DNA of 52,750 nt from Brevibacillus fluminis (GTDB lineage Bacteria; Bacillota; Bacilli; Brevibacillales; Brevibacillaceae): NCBI RefSeq assembly GCF_003710825.1, contig NZ_RHHQ01000033.1, forward strand, positions 1-52,750, given 5' to 3'. A program made the position numbers and the translations under genes. A model generated the notes under the pieces. The model was given only the letters and a program-made list of their open reading frames with translations, was not told the DNA's origin and ran no database searches. Below, in pieces: positions 1 to 9,132 of the stretch; the stretch's first letter is position 1; each line of letters opens with the position of its first letter.

Positions 1-2
1 GC

Positions 3-224
3 GCCATCATTTTGACGGCAGCTTCGCTCAGCTTTTTGGGCCTTGGTGCGCAGGCGCCAACACCGGAATGGGGATTGATGATCAGCACCGGACGTAACTT
101 TTTCCTGACCAGCTGGTGGTATGTCACGTTCCCAGGCCTGTTCATTTTGGTGACGGTCATGGCATTTAACTTTTTGGGTGACGGATTGCGGGATTATCTC
201 GATCCGAAAACCAGAGACCAGTGA
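3..224 (+). CDS. Dipeptide/oligopeptide ABC transporter permease (DppC/OppC type), C-terminal part
   Basis: This is the last 73 codons of an inner-membrane permease; the 5' part lies outside the window. The frame is open from the window edge and ends in TGA. The segment FLGLGAQAPTPEWG followed by a hydrophobic helix (PGLFILVTVMAFNFLGDGL) and the ending DYLDPKTRDQ is the classic C-terminus of DppC/OppC/NikC permeases, including the part just after the EAA loop that contacts the ATPase. The two ATPase genes follow at once, so this is the distal part of a dpp/opp operon. The substrate (peptide or nickel) cannot be decided from this fragment. Confidence 0.9.
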   Translation, partial: AIILTAASLSFLGLGAQAPTPEWGLMISTGRNFFLTSWWYVTFPGLFILVTVMAFNFLGDGLRDYLDPKTRDQ

Positions 225-240
225 GAAGGGGGAGGACGAA

Positions 241-1218
241 ATGAAGCAATTGCTGAACATGGAAGACGTCCAGGTGCGCATCAAGACGCACACCCAGGAG
301 ATCACGGCTCTGGATTTGGAGCATTTGACGCTTCATGAGGGTGAGTTGGTTGCGCTGGTCGGGGAAACCGGCTCTGGCAAATCGATGACAGCATCCTCGA
401 TTATGCAGCTGTTTCCGACGCAAAAGGCGTACATCGGCAGCGGGCGTATTGTGTTTGAAGGAACTGATCTGTTGACATGCTCGCGCAAGCAGCTTGACCA
501 CATTCGCGGCAAAGAGATCACGATGATTTTCCAGGACCCGATGAGCTCGCTCAACCCGGTGTTCCGTATCGGCGACCCGATTATCGATGTCATCCGCACG
601 CATACCGGCGTTTCGACCAAAGAAGCGCGTGAACGCGCAATTCAGGCGCTGAAATTCGTTGGGCTGCCCGATCCAGCCCGGATGCTGAACCGCTATCCGC
701 ACGAGCTGAGCGGTGGGCAGCGGCAGCGCGTCATGATCGCGATGGCGATGGTGTGCGAGCCGAAGCTGCTGATCGCCGATGAGCCAACGACCGCCTTGGA
801 TGTAACGATTCAATCACAAATCCTTTATCTAATCGATAAGCTTAAGAAGGAAAAAGGCACGTCCGTGCTGTTCATCACGCACAATCTGGGTGTTGTCGCC
901 AAGATGGCGGACCGCATCGCCGTCATGTATGCGGGGCGGATCGTGGAGACGGGTCGGACGCAGGACGTATTCCGCTCGCCGCGCCATCCGTACACACGCA
1001 TGCTGCTGGACGCGATTCCGCGTATCAGTGAAGAGCGCGACCGACTGCCGGTAATCAGCGGACGGGTGCTGAGCCCGACGGAGGTAGGGGGCGGCTGCCG
1101 CTTTGCCAACCGTTGTCCGCGCGTGACCGACCAATGCGGACAAGCGGTGCCACCGCTTGCAACCGTCGGCGATTGGCATGAAGCAGCTTGTTTTGAACCG
1201 CTGGAAGAAGCGAGGTGA
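241..1218 (+). CDS. Peptide ABC transporter ATP-binding protein (DppD/OppD type)
   Basis: Cytoplasmic ATPase that powers peptide import through the adjacent permease. The 325-residue protein has Walker A GETGSGKS, signature LSGGQRQR, Walker B LLIADEPTTALD and the H-loop ITHNLG. The C-terminal oligopeptide-transporter extension carries Cys-rich GGCRFANRCP, typical of DppD/OppD where the cysteines may bind an Fe-S cluster. ATG at 241 was chosen because GGGGGAGGA precedes it; a longer in-frame start at 178 would overlap the permease gene. It lies 16 bp after the permease and 10 bp before the second ATPase, so it is one operon. Substrate is not determinable from the ATPase. Confidence 0.93.
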   Translation: MKQLLNMEDVQVRIKTHTQEITALDLEHLTLHEGELVALVGETGSGKSMTASSIMQLFPTQKAYIGSGRIVFEGTDLLTCSRKQLDHIRGKEITMIFQDPMSSLNPVFRIGDPIIDVIRTHTGVSTKEARERAIQALKFVGLPDPARMLNRYPHELSGGQRQRVMIAMAMVCEPKLLIADEPTTALDVTIQSQILYLIDKLKKEKGTSVLFITHNLGVVAKMADRIAVMYAGRIVETGRTQDVFRSPRHPYTRMLLDAIPRISEERDRLPVISGRVLSPTEVGGGCRFANRCPRVTDQCGQAVPPLATVGDWHEAACFEPLEEAR

Positions 1219-1228
1219 AAGGAAATCG

Positions 1229-2200
1229 ATGACGACACCGATTTTGGAAGTGGAACAACTGAGCAAGTTTTTTACCGTTCGCACAGGCTGGCTGGGCGAT
1301 AAGCAGACGGTGCATGCCGTCGATGATGTCAGCTTCTCGCTGCAACCCGGCGAATGCTTTGGTCTGGTCGGCGAGTCGGGCTGTGGCAAGAGCACCTTGT
1401 CCCGCACGCTGCTGCAGCTGTATCGCCCCACCGCGGGGACGGTTCGCTTTGAAGGACAAGACCTGTTTTCGATGGGCAAGCGGGAGGCGCGTGAAAACAG
1501 CAAGCATATCCAGATGGTGTTTCAGGACCCATTCTGGTCCATCAACCCGAAGATGAAGATCGGCGCCATCGTAGAGGAACCGCTCGTCACCCATACCAAG
1601 CTGTCCAAAGCGGAGCGTGAGGCGAAGGTCCGCGAGCTGCTTGAGCAGGTAGGACTGCCGGCCGATTTCGCCAAACGGTTCCCACACCAGCTAAGTGGTG
1701 GGCAACGGCAGCGCATCGGCATCGCGCGGGCGATCGCGCTTGATCCGCGCATGGTCATCCTCGATGAGCCGACATCGGCGCTCGACATGTCCGTGCAGGC
1801 GCAGATTCTCAATCTGCTGAAAGACCTGCAGGAGCAAAAAAACCTAACATATTTGCTTGTCTCCCATGATTTAAGCGTGATTAAACACATGTGCACCCGG
1901 ATGGCGGTCATGTATCTGGGGCAAATCGTTGAAATGGGCGATGCGGCATCGATTTTCAATAATCCACTGCACCCGTATACACAGCTGCTGCTACAGTCGC
2001 TGCCGAGCATTGATGAAACCGAGTTTGCGCTCTCCTTTTTCGAAGGGGAGATGCCCAAGGCGGTGAATCCGCCAGCAGGCTGCCGTTTTGCTACGCGTTG
2101 TCCACATGGCATGGACACTTGTCAAACGACACCGCAGCAGCTGCTGGAAGTGAAGCCGGGACATTGGGTTCGCTGTGCCGTTGCTGCAATGCATCGATAA
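1229..2200 (+). CDS. Peptide ABC transporter ATP-binding protein (DppF/OppF type)
   Basis: Second ATPase of the heterodimeric motor of a Dpp/Opp importer, 323 residues. Visible motifs are Walker A GESGCGKS, signature LSGGQRQR, Walker B MVILDEPTSALD, switch SHDLS, and the C-terminal PAGCRFATRCP segment shared with OppF/DppF. ATG at 1229 is preceded by GAGGTGAAAGG. It is the last gene of the operon: a convergent regulator gene ends 57 bp downstream. No clear rho-independent terminator was seen in the short gap. Confidence 0.93.
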   Translation: MTTPILEVEQLSKFFTVRTGWLGDKQTVHAVDDVSFSLQPGECFGLVGESGCGKSTLSRTLLQLYRPTAGTVRFEGQDLFSMGKREARENSKHIQMVFQDPFWSINPKMKIGAIVEEPLVTHTKLSKAEREAKVRELLEQVGLPADFAKRFPHQLSGGQRQRIGIARAIALDPRMVILDEPTSALDMSVQAQILNLLKDLQEQKNLTYLLVSHDLSVIKHMCTRMAVMYLGQIVEMGDAASIFNNPLHPYTQLLLQSLPSIDETEFALSFFEGEMPKAVNPPAGCRFATRCPHGMDTCQTTPQQLLEVKPGHWVRCAVAAMHR

Positions 2201-2256
2201 AATGCGCTCGCTGTCCGGAATTGGGGTAGGGAGCGTAACCGCGTCAGCCGCGATCG

Positions 2257-3414
2257 CTAGCCTCCCGAATTTTCCGCTTGTCGCAGCCTGTAAATTTTAA
2301 TCGCGATTGATAGTTCTTCTAAAAAATCATTACTGGAGCATTTTGCGCCGATCAGTTCTTGGACTTTGGTTACTCTGTAGCGAATGGTGTTGTCATGGAG
2401 GAACAAGTCTTTTGATGTTTTGCGATAATCCCGGCCATTTTCAATAAAGCAAATCATGGTTTCCAACAGGTTCGGTTGGTTCGACTTTTTGTCAAATTCC
2501 AAAATGGGTCCGAGTATATCGATATAAAAGCTCTCCAACTCTCCATGTCCGTGAAACAGCTCTAACAATCGGACGATGCCGAGGTTGTCGTAATAAATCG
2601 TATGTGACTTTTTGATGTTTTTGGAATTCACCGCAGTGATCGCTTGATTAATGGCCGTTCCACAATCGAGCAGGTTGTTGGTGCGGCTCACCCCGATCAC
2701 GCAATCGTCATAGTAGTCTGAAATCGTTTCGATCACATAATCGATTTTCTCTTGAGGCGATTGCGTCTTGGCGATCGCGTAGCTGATGATAAGCAAAAGA
2801 CCGCCCTTGTATTCAAGTGCAGACATATAGGGATTGCGATTGATGGTGCCGAGAATGGCTGCATTCGATTTTGCTGACCGATTCGCAGGCTTACAGTAGA
2901 TAACGGTGACATGACTTTTAAATTGGGGATTAATCTCCTGGATCATTTTCGCTTTTTGCCATTCATCCAGGTGACCACTGGTAAGAGCGGTAATTTTATT
3001 TTCCATGACGATCGTTTGCTGATCGAAGATGATTAATTGCATGATCCCGGAAATCATATCGGCATAGGGGACATATTTATCAACCATGATGACCGGAAAC
3101 CTAGATTGGTCGCAAAAGTCTCGTATTTCATCAGGAATACCACTGACATATGCGTCAATCAGACATAAACCGCTTCCGCCTGTCCGTAATGATGTTTGTA
3201 AAAATTCGTACATGTCGGACGTGCTTTTTCCTGCAAAATAAAAGCTCGATAGAAAGAAATACCCATCAAATGAAAAAGCATGATCAATTTCAGAAGATGG
3301 GTTGTCTGAAATGGAGACGCCTTTAATGACATTATCCAATCCATTTGCGCCTGCAAGAATCCTCGCTTCTTTAAAGGGGGCGAGGGTTAAAGCGTCGTTA
3401 ACCGTCACAGCCAT
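2257..3414 (-). CDS. PucR-family transcriptional regulator
   Basis: A 385-residue cytosolic regulator. The N-terminus (VNDALTLAPFKEARILAG... GVSISDNP) is the PucR ligand-sensing domain (PF07905), the middle resembles the GGDEF-like linker of this family, and residues about 315-378 (LLETMICFIENGRDYRKTSK, then LFLHDNTIRYRVTKVQELIG) form the PucR C-terminal helix-turn-helix. Start ATG 3414 has GAGGG nine bases upstream; an upstream in-frame ATG at 3543 would run into the preceding kinase gene. Family members control purine, proline or other amino-acid catabolism. The gene converges on the peptide-transporter operon, which is a plausible but unproven target. Confidence 0.87.
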   Translation of the reverse strand: MAVTVNDALTLAPFKEARILAGANGLDNVIKGVSISDNPSSEIDHAFSFDGYFFLSSFYFAGKSTSDMYEFLQTSLRTGGSGLCLIDAYVSGIPDEIRDFCDQSRFPVIMVDKYVPYADMISGIMQLIIFDQQTIVMENKITALTSGHLDEWQKAKMIQEINPQFKSHVTVIYCKPANRSAKSNAAILGTINRNPYMSALEYKGGLLLIISYAIAKTQSPQEKIDYVIETISDYYDDCVIGVSRTNNLLDCGTAINQAITAVNSKNIKKSHTIYYDNLGIVRLLELFHGHGELESFYIDILGPILEFDKKSNQPNLLETMICFIENGRDYRKTSKDLFLHDNTIRYRVTKVQELIGAKCSSNDFLEELSIAIKIYRLRQAENSGG

Positions 3415-3518
3415 GGATGATCCCTCGCAATGCTTTTTCTTTTTTGAACCTTTCGAAAATTGTACTATACGGTAATCCGTAACGTCTATGGAAAGGCGAT
3501 GAGAAATCAAGCGTTGGA

Positions 3519-4853
3519 TCAACTGTTTTCGCTCCCGATCCACCCCGTAAACACAGCACCGCCGGTCCTGCTACCATTGGAAGCAATGAGATCGCCGTTG
3601 TGCCCTCTCAAAATCCGACGGGCAATCGTAAGGCCGAGTCCGGTCCCTCCATTCTCAGGATTCCTCGAATCGTCCCCTCGGTAAAACGCCTTAAAAATGT
3701 GGGGCAATAGGTCCTCGGGAATTCCCGGACCGGTATCTTCAATCGTGAAGACGATTCGCGATGGTTCTTCATGCAGGCGTACCGTAATTGTACCGCCTGC
3801 TGGAGTATGACGGATCGCATTATCGAGCAGATTGCTAATCGCGCGACTTAACAAATGGGCGTCGCCTTGAAGATTTCGGCAACCAGCAGGAGCAGGCGCT
3901 TCGTACATCAACTCCGTTCCTTTTTCTTTGGCAACTGGTATGTAATCCGCCACGATATCAGAGAACAGCTCCCCGATATTTACGGGCTCCGGATGCAAAA
4001 TTTGCTCCATATACGCCATCCTGCTGTAGGAAAAAAGATCGGACACCAGCCGCTCCAGTTGATCGGCCTTTTTGGTACAGATGGCAACATATTTCGCAGC
4101 ATTCCCCGGGGTGTCTGCCACACTACGCTCCAGCCGCATGATAGATCCACGCAAAACAAATAACGGCGTTCGTAAGTCATGAGCAATCGAACTAATGAAG
4201 AAGCGCCGTTCTTCCTCCATTTCAGACTGCCGAAGCAACGATTCCCGCAAACCTTTACCCATGGCTTCAAAGGCGGACCGCACATCCGCCACCTCCAATA
4301 CGGTTGACTGAGGAAGGTGAAAATCAAGATCGCCGCTGGCAATCCGTCTTGCGGCGACTCTCATTGCCTCTAAAGGTTTCACCACAACACGGCCCATCTG
4401 CCAGCCTATAAACAGGATGGCACTTAATCCGGCGATGAGAGCGAGCACGGTTGCGAGTCCGCTCTTTTTCTCCGGCGCGTAGAAAAGCGCATTCCCCAGA
4501 ATTTTCCCATGTTCAACGATGCTGATCTGCCGATACGCGGAAGCTGTATTTGCTTCAGAAGAGATGGAATGATAGATTTCACGGTCCAATGAATCAAGCA
4601 GAACGACTCCCACCTGCGAAGAAGCGGTCATTTTCCCAAGAGATGCTTGCCAAACTGGATCATGCCAGTCTGTAACTTTCGTATTGCTGACTTTTTGAAT
4701 GACGGCCTGTAATGCAGCCTGCTGCTTAGAATGATTGGAGTTCTCCAATACATAGCGATCGAAAATATTCGGAATTTCGTAGATCAAACGAGGGAGAAGG
4801 AGAACAATCAGCATTCCGATCGTCATCCATACGCGGATGCGGAGAGCTTTCAT
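3519..4853 (-). CDS. Sensor histidine kinase (HAMP-HisKA-HATPase)
   Basis: A 444-residue membrane kinase. There is one N-terminal helix (about 8-25), an extracytoplasmic loop of about 120 residues, a second helix (about 148-168), HAMP, a HisKA phosphoacceptor motif SSIAHDLRTPLF (His near 232), N box NLLDNAIRH, G1 IEDTGPGIPEDLL, and G2 GGTGLGLTIARRIL. It starts at ATG 4853, overlapping the response-regulator stop in an ATGA junction, so the pair is translationally coupled. The sensed signal is unknown; the loop has no recognised sensory domain. The PucR gene follows 104 bp later on the same strand. Confidence 0.93.
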   Translation of the reverse strand: MKALRIRVWMTIGMLIVLLLPRLIYEIPNIFDRYVLENSNHSKQQAALQAVIQKVSNTKVTDWHDPVWQASLGKMTASSQVGVVLLDSLDREIYHSISSEANTASAYRQISIVEHGKILGNALFYAPEKKSGLATVLALIAGLSAILFIGWQMGRVVVKPLEAMRVAARRIASGDLDFHLPQSTVLEVADVRSAFEAMGKGLRESLLRQSEMEEERRFFISSIAHDLRTPLFVLRGSIMRLERSVADTPGNAAKYVAICTKKADQLERLVSDLFSYSRMAYMEQILHPEPVNIGELFSDIVADYIPVAKEKGTELMYEAPAPAGCRNLQGDAHLLSRAISNLLDNAIRHTPAGGTITVRLHEEPSRIVFTIEDTGPGIPEDLLPHIFKAFYRGDDSRNPENGGTGLGLTIARRILRGHNGDLIASNGSRTGGAVFTGWIGSENS

Positions 4854-5548
4854 CTTCGCACCCCTTCGAATCGGTAGCCAACGCCCCAAACATTCGTAAT
4901 ATAGGCAGGTTTTCTCGGGTTTTCTTCGATTTTTTCGCGAATTCTACCGATTTGAACGATGACCGAGTGCTTGTCTCCGACTCCTTCCCAGAATCGCTGA
5001 AGAAGTTGCTCGTAGGTAAATACTTGACGCGGGTATGCCGCAAGCAGACTAAGAATCTCGAATTCCTTTGGCGTCATTGGTACCGGCAGGCCGTCTACTT
5101 TTGCTTCAAATGCTTTTGCATTCAGGACGAGTCTGCCAAAGTCAAGCTCAAGGGTAGGAGCGTTTTCCTTTCTACCGTACCGTCGGAGGACGGCTTTAAT
5201 TCGGGCAATGACTTCCTCGGGTGTTGCCGATTTCACAATATAATCGTCGCCTCCCAAGCTGAGGCCCCTTATTTTATCGACATCCTCACCCCGTGCACTA
5301 AGAAAAAGGATGGGCGTATCCATTGATTTGCGAAGCTTTCGGCAAAACTCCAAGCCGCTCTGGCCAGGCATCATCACATCAAGCAGCAGGCAATCGATTC
5401 GGTTCCCATGGCGGTTCAACACATCCATCGCTTGTTCCGCGTTATACGCTTCAAATACTTCAAACTGTTCGTCCTCCAGATAATCCCGCATCATTTCCAC
5501 GACTTCTTTATCATCGTCAACGACCAATACCGAACGGTTTCTGTACAC
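4850..5548 (-). CDS. OmpR/PhoB-family response regulator
   Basis: A 232-residue regulator with receiver motifs VLVVDDDKE, phosphoacceptor in CLLLDVMMPG, and the switch Thr/Ser plus Lys region (LSARGED, IVKSATPEEV). It has a C-terminal winged helix (TPKEFEILSLLAAYPRQVFTY... IGRIREKIEENPRKPAYITN). I chose the GTG at 5548 because AAGGAGG sits eight to nine bases upstream; a longer ATG frame from 5590 lacks a ribosome site. One oddity is IVKSATPEEV where most relatives read KPF, so the usual Lys-Pro is Lys-Ser. It is coupled to the downstream kinase and divergent from 5740. Confidence 0.93.
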   Translation of the reverse strand: MYRNRSVLVVDDDKEVVEMMRDYLEDEQFEVFEAYNAEQAMDVLNRHGNRIDCLLLDVMMPGQSGLEFCRKLRKSMDTPILFLSARGEDVDKIRGLSLGGDDYIVKSATPEEVIARIKAVLRRYGRKENAPTLELDFGRLVLNAKAFEAKVDGLPVPMTPKEFEILSLLAAYPRQVFTYEQLLQRFWEGVGDKHSVIVQIGRIREKIEENPRKPAYITNVWGVGYRFEGVRR

Positions 5549-5640
5549 GAGGTGCTCCCTCCTTACAAGATGTAACAGATTTGGCAACATTGTAGCATAT
5601 TTGATTCCGGTCCTGTTCCGATTGATCGGAATGTTAGGGG

Positions 5641-5700
5641 TTGGTGACTGCTTTGTGACTATTTTGCACAGTCGTTTGTGAGAGGGTACCGCTATTGTGA
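5641..5700. promoter_or_regulatory. TTGTGA repeats in divergent promoter region
   Basis: Between the response-regulator gene (minus) and the membrane-protein gene (plus) the hexamer TTGTGA occurs at 5653, 5676 and 5695, with a related TTGGTGA at 5641. Repeated half-sites in an intergenic region next to an OmpR-type regulator suggest its binding sites. The spacing is irregular (23 and 19 bp), so this is a weak inference. Confidence 0.3.
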
Positions 5701-5739
5701 GAATTGTTGGTCGTTCAAATCATGTGAGGGAGGTCAGAT

Positions 5740-6102
5740 ATGCAGGTCGGACGATTGCTTTATAAAGGGCTGGCATGGATTTTTTTAAGCTGCATTGTAC
5801 TGCAAGTGTTCATTGCCGGCTTGGCGATTTTTTCCAACCCCGTAAACTGGGTATTGCATCAATCATTCGTCAAGATTTTTGCCTTTGTTCCATTAGTCAT
5901 GTTTCTGCTGACGTTTATCGGCGGTATCAAGGGACGCGATCGGTGGATCAGTCTTGGGTTATTTTTGCTGATCGTGTTTCAGTTTTTGACGATTCAAGTA
6001 TTCTCGTCGGTATTTGTACTTGCGTCGCTTCATCCAGTTATCGCCTTGCTGCTGTTTTGGGGCTCTGTCATAACGGTAAGAAACCATTCTGTAGGAAACT
6101 AA
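5740..6102 (+). CDS. Small four-helix membrane protein (DUF6220-like)
   Basis: A 120-residue protein made almost entirely of four hydrophobic helices (roughly residues 9-31, 41-63, 67-92 and 96-113) with short charged loops such as GGIKGRDRW. The size, the helix spacing and the conserved His near LHPVIALLLF agree with DUF6220 membrane proteins, whose role is unknown. GGAGGTCAGAT precedes the ATG. It is the first gene of a probable operon with an SDR dehydrogenase 22 bp downstream and an SGNH hydrolase after that. The family name is from memory of its pattern, not from a search. Confidence 0.7.
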   Translation: MQVGRLLYKGLAWIFLSCIVLQVFIAGLAIFSNPVNWVLHQSFVKIFAFVPLVMFLLTFIGGIKGRDRWISLGLFLLIVFQFLTIQVFSSVFVLASLHPVIALLLFWGSVITVRNHSVGN

Positions 6103-6124
6103 ATTAGGGCTGGGAGGAATGTCC

Positions 6125-6889
6125 ATGAAAAGGCATGTAGACGGAAAACTCACACTCGTGACCGGGGGGAGCGGAGGAATCGGGAGCGCGATCGCCATTC
6201 GCCTTGCATCGGAAGGAGCGAACGTCGCGGTCCACTATTTGCGGAATCGGGAAGGCGCCGATGAAACGGTTCGAGCCATTCGTGAGGCGGGAGGGCAGGC
6301 TGAAGCCTTCCAAGCCGATCTTTCCGATCTTGGGCAGATCGACTCGTTAGTAAAGCAAGTTCAATCGTCATTTGGCGCGTCGGTGGACATCTTGGTTAAT
6401 AATGCGGGACAAATGAGCGGTCGTTCTTCCTTAACGGAGATGACGGAGGACTATTACGATCAAACGATGGCGATTAATTTCAAATCATGCGTGTTCGTAA
6501 GCAAAGCCGTCCTACCCGCTATGTTGGAAAAAGGAAGGGGACATATTGTCAATATTGCCTCACTTGCTGCCCACAACGGTGGCGGGTCGGGAATCGCGAT
6601 CTATGCAGCGGCCAAAAATGCAATGCTCGCTTTTACTAAAAATATGGCAAAAGAATATGCCGATAAAGGAATTCGGGTGAATGCCATTTGTCCCGGTGTC
6701 ATCGCCAATACTTCGAACGATCGATTCAAAACCGAAGAAATCCGCAAATCAATTATCGCCGGTATTCCCCTTCAACGCGAGGGGCTACCGGAAGATGTGG
6801 CAAACGGCGTGCTTTTTCTGGTATCCGATCTTTCCGCATTCATAACTGGTGAGACGCTGGAGATTAACGGCGGTATGTCTATGCGCTAG
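6125..6889 (+). CDS. Short-chain dehydrogenase/reductase (FabG-like)
   Basis: NAD(P)(H)-dependent oxidoreductase of the classical SDR family, 254 residues. The Rossmann motif is TGGSGGIG, followed by DILVNNAG, the catalytic Ser region VNIASLAA, and the catalytic YxxxK as YAAAK. The end LEINGGMSMR is typical for FabG-like enzymes. ATG 6125 was preferred to ATG 6119, because GGGAGGA ends directly against 6119 and leaves no spacer. The basic position after the glycine motif (HYLRNREGAD) hints at NADPH. The substrate is unknown. Confidence 0.92.
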   Translation: MKRHVDGKLTLVTGGSGGIGSAIAIRLASEGANVAVHYLRNREGADETVRAIREAGGQAEAFQADLSDLGQIDSLVKQVQSSFGASVDILVNNAGQMSGRSSLTEMTEDYYDQTMAINFKSCVFVSKAVLPAMLEKGRGHIVNIASLAAHNGGGSGIAIYAAAKNAMLAFTKNMAKEYADKGIRVNAICPGVIANTSNDRFKTEEIRKSIIAGIPLQREGLPEDVANGVLFLVSDLSAFITGETLEINGGMSMR

Positions 6890-6923
6890 CCCGAAAAACA
6901 AACAGAAAGGAGATCGATTCACG

Positions 6924-7763
6924 ATGGAATCTGCTTTGAATCCCCAATGGATCAAGCTTGTACAAAATCAGCACCCCGAGAAGCTGTTACCCTTTGCACG
7001 ACATCTCGATGATAACGCTTTGGCGGCCATATACGGCATGGATGCGAATACTTACCTGACCATTAAAAGCCTGTTGGCTCAGCAGGTGAGAGACACTGCG
7101 CAGCAATTGCTGGAGGATCAGGAATTTGCCGATCGGGTCGACCATTTGCCGTTTAAGGCTGACCAAACGGTTATCGGTGTAGGCGAGAGCACCACAGACG
7201 ACCTGCTTTCTTGGTTTGAGATCCTTCGCCATCTGCTGGAGCTGCAAAGGCCGCAGGACCGAATACGCCTGATCAATGAAGGAGTTTCTGGTCATACCTC
7301 AACACAAGTCCTTGGACGGTTCAGCGGCATAGCTGCAAGGCAGCCGGATTGGATTCTTTTCATGATCGGAAGCAACGATGCATTGCGCGTCGGTCCGGAT
7401 TCAACCAAAACGCAAGTCAGCCTGGAGGAGACAGCTCGAAACGTAACAGAGATTCGGCGTATTGCCGCAACCCGGACAAAGTCGTGGCGGGTTTGGATGA
7501 CCCCGCCGACCATCGACGAAGAACGAATGGCCGCATTTCCATTTTTTCAACAAGCACAGATAAGCTGGAGGAATGCCGACATCCTCGCGATCGGCGAAAT
7601 GATCCGGCATTTGTCTGATCTGGTGATTGACGTGCAAACGCGATTCGGGAGACAGGCGCCAGCGGCATTCATAGGAATGGATGGAGTTCACCCGACAATC
7701 GCAGGGCATAAGGCGATTGTGACCCTGCTTGTCGAAGAGCTTACGGGAGGAAAAGCGGGTTGA
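6924..7763 (+). CDS. SGNH/GDSL-family hydrolase
   Basis: A 279-residue esterase-like protein. Block I is VIGVGESTTDD (the usual GDS reads GES), block II is INEGVSGHTS with the oxyanion Gly, block III is MIGSNDALR with the oxyanion Asn, and block V is MDGVHPTIAGH with the Asp-x-x-His pair. All four SGNH catalytic elements are therefore present. The first 75 residues are an extra N-terminal region with no recognised domain and no signal peptide, so it is probably cytosolic. AAAGGAG lies upstream of ATG 6924. It follows the SDR gene by 34 bp and is the last gene before the sigma-54 promoter region. Confidence 0.85.
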   Translation: MESALNPQWIKLVQNQHPEKLLPFARHLDDNALAAIYGMDANTYLTIKSLLAQQVRDTAQQLLEDQEFADRVDHLPFKADQTVIGVGESTTDDLLSWFEILRHLLELQRPQDRIRLINEGVSGHTSTQVLGRFSGIAARQPDWILFMIGSNDALRVGPDSTKTQVSLEETARNVTEIRRIAATRTKSWRVWMTPPTIDEERMAAFPFFQQAQISWRNADILAIGEMIRHLSDLVIDVQTRFGRQAPAAFIGMDGVHPTIAGHKAIVTLLVEELTGGKAG

Positions 7764-7772
7764 AGGGATAGG

Positions 7773-7798
7773 TGGCAACTTTTCTTTCCATTTGGCAA
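7773..7798. promoter_or_regulatory. Candidate upstream activator sequence for sigma-54 promoter
   Basis: Two copies of TGGCAA start at 7773 and 7793, 20 bp apart (about two helical turns), 65-90 bp upstream of the -24 element. This is where a sigma-54 enhancer-binding protein would be expected to bind. No better inverted repeat was found in the gap. The assignment is inferential. Confidence 0.3.
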
Positions 7799-7862
7799 TA
7801 ATTCGTTCCGTTTTCTTCCCGCTTAATCGTGAAACTCCTTATCAACTTCCAGTTTTACCCTC

Positions 7863-7878
7863 TGGCACACCTCATGCA
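7863..7878 (+). promoter_or_regulatory. Sigma-54 (-24/-12) promoter of the methionine gamma-lyase gene
   Basis: TGGCAC at 7863-7868, five bases, then ATGCA at 7874-7878. The consensus is TGGCAC-N5-TTGCW, so only one position differs, and GG and GC have the required 12-bp offset. Transcription would start near 7889, thirty bases before the ATG at 7919. The next gene but one is a sigma-54-dependent activator, which supports the call. Confidence 0.82.
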
Positions 7879-7918
7879 TGAATACGCTTTCAAAACGAAT
7901 TCATGAGGTGATTCTTGC

Positions 7919-9124
7919 ATGAATAACAACCCAACCATAAACACGCAGAAAAAACAGGGACGATCCACGACGGCGATCCATGCTGGCTATCATTCCGATC
8001 CGCAAACAGGCTCATTGGCCACACCCATTTATCAAACCTCGACGTTTGTTTTTTCCTCCACAGAAGAAGGGGCTAGGCGATTTGCCGGGGAAGAAGCGGG
8101 TTACATTTATTCGCGTCTGGGAAATCCGACGGTCACTGTCTTGGAAGAGAAGATCGCTGCCTTGGAAAAGGCAGAAGCTGGTCTTGCATTTGCATCGGGA
8201 ATGGCAGCTGTTTCCGCTGTTCTCATGGCAATGGTGAAAACGGGCGACCATATCCTTGGGACGAAAGGTTTGTATGGCTGCACCTATGGACTGCTGAATC
8301 TAATGAAAGACCGCTTTCAAGTCGATTACTCCCTCTGCAACATGACCGATGAGGCTTCTATTCGTCAGATGCTTCGGCCAACGACTCGTGTGATTTATGT
8401 GGAAACGCCGATTAACCCGACCATGGAGTTAGTCGACTTGAAGCTGGTCGCAAAAATTGCCAAAGAGGTTGGCGCCTGTGTCGTAGTGGATAACACATTT
8501 ATGTCGCCCTATTTACAGCGACCGATTGAGCAAGGATGTGACATTGTCATCCATAGCGCGACCAAGTTTATCGGTGGACATGGTGACGTCATTGCCGGTG
8601 TTGCTGCCGGTCCGAAAGCAATCATGGATACGATTCGCATGACCTCCCAGAAAGATATTGGGGGCATTCTGGCGCCATTTGATGCGTATTTGTTGATTCG
8701 CGGGCTAAAGACGCTCGGCGTGCGTATGGATCGTCATTGCGAAAACGGCCAAAAAGTGGCTGAATTTTTACACAAACATCCGAAAGTGGCAATCGTTCAT
8801 TACCCCGGTTTGCCCCAGTTTCCCCAATACGAATTGGCCTGCAGGCAAATGGATGGCTTTGGGGGCTTGCTCGCTTTTGAGCTGAAAGGCGGCATGGAAG
8901 CGGGGATTCGCATGATGAACAATGTAAGCTTGTGTAAACGAGCCGTCAGCCTTGGTGATGTGGACTCACTCATACAGCACCCTGCTTCGATGACTCACTC
9001 GGTCATCCCTCCAGAAGAGCGAGAGAAGATGGGGATCTCGGATGGACTGATTCGCTTGTCCGTCGGGATCGAGGACGTGGAAGATATTTTGGATGATTTG
9101 GAAACAGCTCTTTCTTTTGCTTAA
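7919..9124 (+). CDS. mgl: Methionine gamma-lyase (PLP-dependent)
   Basis: Predicted to cleave L-methionine to methanethiol, ammonia and 2-oxobutyrate. The 401-residue protein is a Cys/Met-metabolism PLP enzyme with SxLGNPT (phosphate site), Lys216 in HSATKFIGGHGD as the Schiff-base lysine, and ETPxNP. What separates it from cystathionine gamma-synthase/lyase is LYGCT with Cys121 (the counterpart of Cys116 in Pseudomonas MGL) and the Lys-Asp pair in SQKDIGG. GAGGTGA precedes the ATG. It sits alone behind a sigma-54 promoter with a terminator directly after it, and the sigma-54 activator gene follows. Homocysteine or cysteine side activity is possible. Confidence 0.85.
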   Translation: MNNNPTINTQKKQGRSTTAIHAGYHSDPQTGSLATPIYQTSTFVFSSTEEGARRFAGEEAGYIYSRLGNPTVTVLEEKIAALEKAEAGLAFASGMAAVSAVLMAMVKTGDHILGTKGLYGCTYGLLNLMKDRFQVDYSLCNMTDEASIRQMLRPTTRVIYVETPINPTMELVDLKLVAKIAKEVGACVVVDNTFMSPYLQRPIEQGCDIVIHSATKFIGGHGDVIAGVAAGPKAIMDTIRMTSQKDIGGILAPFDAYLLIRGLKTLGVRMDRHCENGQKVAEFLHKHPKVAIVHYPGLPQFPQYELACRQMDGFGGLLAFELKGGMEAGIRMMNNVSLCKRAVSLGDVDSLIQHPASMTHSVIPPEEREKMGISDGLIRLSVGIEDVEDILDDLETALSFA

Positions 9125-9132
9125 TCTAGGCC

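Noticed and set aside
166..1687. Long antisense open frames over the ABC ATPase genes
   Set aside because: They are shadows of GC-rich coding sequence without ribosome sites or recognisable domains.
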